The notes below the pieces were generated by a model that saw only the letters and a list, made by a program, of their open reading frames with translations, was not told the DNA's origin and searched no databases. From the NCBI GenBank assembly GCA_017538795.1, contig JAFYIE010000030.1:1-64000 (forward strand): a stretch of 64,000 nt of DNA. Reading direction: 5' to 3'. This DNA comes from Bacteroidales bacterium (lineage in GTDB: Bacteria; Bacteroidota; Bacteroidia; Bacteroidales; F082). Shown here in pieces: positions 62,026 through 64,000 of this stretch (its first letter is position 1; every line of letters begins with the position of its first letter). A program made the position numbers and the translations under genes.

Positions 62026-63561
62026 ATGAGATTAAAAGAAAAAATATTAGGTCTGTATGACAGAAATCCTCTGGGTTTCATCATTTTAGTCGCCTTCGTG
62101 GCGCGACTTTTCGCTGTGCTGTTCTCGAAAGGCTTCGGCATGCACGACGACCATTTCCTCATCATCGAGTCGTCGAAGTCGTGGATCCTCGGTTTCGATT
62201 ATAACGACTGGCTGCCTTGGTCGCAGAACACCGACAACCCTGTCCCGAAAGGCCATAGCCTGTTTTACCCGGGGTTCATGTACGGATTTTTCGCTTTCCT
62301 GCAGTTTTTGGGGATAAAATCGCTCAATGCCCAGATGTATCTCGTACGCCTCATCCACGCCTTGTGGTCGCTGCTCGTTGTCTATTACGGCTACAAAATC
62401 ACCGAGAAATATACCAATCGCAAGATCGCTAACATCGCTGGCTGGACCTTGTCGCTGTTCTTCCTGATGCCTTGGCTGAGCGTTCGTAACCTCGTCGAGA
62501 TGGTGGCGATACCGTTCCTGATGGCGGCTACGTGGCTGTATGTCAAGGACGAAACCCCGAAATGGGGCCGCGTGCTCTGGGTCGGCATCCTGCTGGGCAT
62601 GGCGATGTGCGTGCGCTATCAGGTGGTGTTCTTCATCGGCGGCTTCGGCCTCGCCCTGCTCATAATGAAACGTTGGCGCGACGCCGTGATAATAGCTTTC
62701 GCTGTGATAGTAAGCTTCAGCGTCATCCAATGCATCCCCGATATGTTCTTGTGGCACCGTCCGTTTGCCGAGTTTTGGGAGTATGTGTCGTATAACCTCG
62801 CGAGCGCGACATCGTATTTCAACCAGCCTTGGTATAACTATCTCCTTGTGATACTGGGACTTATGCTGCCGCCAATCAGTGTCTTCATCTTCGGCGGATT
62901 CCTCTATGAATGGAGAAGATGGATTCTCTTCCTGCCGTCGTTCTCATTTTTGTTCTTCCACAGCCTCTTCCCGAACAAACAGGAACGCTTCATCTTCACG
63001 ATTTTCCCGTTCATCATGTTCCTCGGAATCATGGGAATTTATGATTATTGGCAGAGAAATCCTAATAAATTAAAGTTAAAGAAAATCTTCCGCATTTGCC
63101 TTTATATCAGCTTGACAATTAATATTATAGCTCTTATCCCGACAACAGTTCACTATTCGAAGAAGGCGAGGGTAGAGGCGATGGTTTATCTCTCGAATTA
63201 CCCTGAAAGCGAATATTATGTCATCGAAGGAATGCTGTCGTATGGTGTGAGGATGCCTGTCGAGACATACGCCGACCATCATTTCAAAGGTCATGGCGAG
63301 GTGGATAAACAACATTCTTGGGCCGAGGCGATGGATTTAATCAATGAAAATCAAGTGTCGTTTGTGCTTTTCGAAGGCGAGGAACACCTCGATGAACGTG
63401 TTGCCGAAGCCAAAAAATACATCCCGAATCTCGTTTTCGACGTGAAATGTGAGGAAAGTTTCCTCGACGCTCTGGTGCAGGCTATAAACCCGATAAACGA
63501 AAATTACCCGATCATCATCTACAGAAACGCTGATGTGATCCCTGAAAAGAAAACTAAATAA
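62026..63561 (+). CDS. GT-C membrane glycosyltransferase (PMT/ArnT-like)
   Basis: A 511-residue integral membrane protein with about nine membrane segments and a soluble C-terminal part from about 390. The first loop has GMHDDHFLII near 38-47, whose acidic pair is the usual GT-C catalytic site. Such enzymes use lipid-linked sugar donors on the outer face of the inner membrane. I choose the ATG at 62026, just after the stop of the GT2 gene. Confidence 0.85.
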   Translation: MRLKEKILGLYDRNPLGFIILVAFVARLFAVLFSKGFGMHDDHFLIIESSKSWILGFDYNDWLPWSQNTDNPVPKGHSLFYPGFMYGFFAFLQFLGIKSLNAQMYLVRLIHALWSLLVVYYGYKITEKYTNRKIANIAGWTLSLFFLMPWLSVRNLVEMVAIPFLMAATWLYVKDETPKWGRVLWVGILLGMAMCVRYQVVFFIGGFGLALLIMKRWRDAVIIAFAVIVSFSVIQCIPDMFLWHRPFAEFWEYVSYNLASATSYFNQPWYNYLLVILGLMLPPISVFIFGGFLYEWRRWILFLPSFSFLFFHSLFPNKQERFIFTIFPFIMFLGIMGIYDYWQRNPNKLKLKKIFRICLYISLTINIIALIPTTVHYSKKARVEAMVYLSNYPESEYYVIEGMLSYGVRMPVETYADHHFKGHGEVDKQHSWAEAMDLINENQVSFVLFEGEEHLDERVAEAKKYIPNLVFDVKCEESFLDALVQAINPINENYPIIIYRNADVIPEKKTK

Positions 63562-63584
63562 TTCACACATAAAAATTTAATAAT

Positions 63585-64000
63585 ATGACAAACATCGACA
63601 AAGTTAATTTCTCAGGAAAACGCGTTATCGTTCGCGTTGATTTCAATGTTCCGTTGGACGACAATTTTAACATCACCGACGACACCCGTATGCGCGCTGC
63701 AATGCCGACATTGCAGAAAGTGTTGAAAGACAATGGCATGCTTATCATCATGTCGCATCTCGGCCGTCCGAAAAAGAACCCTGATCCGAAGTATTCGGTC
63801 AAACCGCTCGTGAAACATCTCGAGGAACTCATCGGCAAGAAAGTCATCTTCGTTGACGACTGCATGAAGGCCGCTGAACCTATCAAAGCCATGAAAGCTG
63901 GCGAGGTGATGCTTCTCGAAAACCTCCGTTTTTACGCTGAGGAAGAGGGTAAACCACGTGGCGTGGAAAAAGGCGAGCCTGGCTACGACGAGGCAAAGAA
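63585..64000 (+). CDS. pgk: Phosphoglycerate kinase, N-terminal part (runs off the window)
   Basis: The first 138 codons of a phosphoglycerate kinase, cut by the end of the window. [32 protein letters not shown] and MSHLGRPK are diagnostic, and [13 protein letters not shown] follows. The enzyme makes ATP from 1,3-bisphosphoglycerate in glycolysis. It follows the GT-C gene by 23 bases. Confidence 0.96.
   Translation, partial: MTNIDKVNFSGKRVIVRVDFNVPLDDNFNITDDTRMRAAMPTLQKVLKDNGMLIIMSHLGRPKKNPDPKYSVKPLVKHLEELIGKKVIFVDDCMKAAEPIKAMKAGEVMLLENLRFYAEEEGKPRGVEKGEPGYDEAK

Noticed and set aside
1-64000. tRNA, rRNA or riboswitch genes.
   Set aside because: I found no cloverleaf, rRNA-like or known riboswitch pattern by eye; a covariance-model search would be needed to exclude small RNAs.

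Overview
The window comes from a member of the Bacteroidota, most likely the order Bacteroidales. The evidence is the promoter -7 element of the TAnnTTTG type in front of several genes, a secreted BspA-like leucine-rich-repeat protein ending in a type IX secretion sorting domain, a carboxypeptidase-regulatory-like protein, choice-of-anchor-J lipoproteins, and the near absence of Shine-Dalgarno sequences. I see no rRNA, tRNA or CRISPR array.

Layout. (1) 181-6892: a tightly packed four-gene module of N6-adenine methyltransferase, small PD-(D/E)XK-type nuclease, DUF262 protein and AAA/ABC-like ATPase, looking like an unclassified restriction or defence system. (2) 6905-12099: start of a surface-polysaccharide or glycan locus (FdtB-type aminotransferase, GT4 glycosyltransferase, nucleotidyltransferase-like protein, initiating phosphoglycosyl transferase, PglD-like acetyltransferase). 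(3) 12110-22984: a compact carrier-protein-based acyl-assembly operon (two KASIII-like synthases, an adenylation enzyme, a formyltransferase-like enzyme, two acyl carrier proteins, three SDRs, an MBL hydrolase, FabD, a PLP-fold protein, a FemAB/GNAT-like transferase), probably making an unusual acyl group for a sugar. (4) 23047-28824: a nonulosonic-acid set (LegC, NeuD-like, NeuB/LegI, NeuC/LegG, NeuA/LegF, and the CBS-plus-nucleotidyltransferase PtmE) that points to legionaminic acid. (5) 28957-43437: a mosaic of sugar genes (RmlA, a double FdtA, WbuC, a CapD-like dehydratase) and AT-rich cargo genes of defence type (a P-loop ATPase, a 600-residue protein of unknown family, DUF2971-like, AbiGi-like and RES-like proteins, and a TPR-FRG-membrane-membrane operon). 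Two decayed WbuC 3' ends sit just upstream of cargo genes and mark recombination joints. (6) 43665-64000: mostly core genes (a second LegC, rnr, fba, yfcC-type carrier, fused peptide ABC ATPase, serine dehydratase, thpR, a four-gene glycosyltransferase operon and the start of pgk), with two cell-surface proteins.

How it fits together. RmlA, FdtA and FdtB would make a dTDP-3-amino-3,6-dideoxyhexose (RmlB is not in the window); the KAS/ACP operon would build an acyl substituent; the Leg genes would make CMP-legionaminic acid; and the phosphoglycosyl transferase would start assembly on a lipid carrier. No flippase or polymerase is visible, so the export machinery lies elsewhere. The sugar locus doubles as a landing site for defence genes.

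The strongest leads for undescribed biology are the four-gene module at 181-6892, the TPR-FRG-TM-TM operon at 39476-43437, the KAS/ACP sugar-acylation operon, the repeated WbuC-tail joints, and a palindromic repeat that sits in frame inside a legC-like gene.
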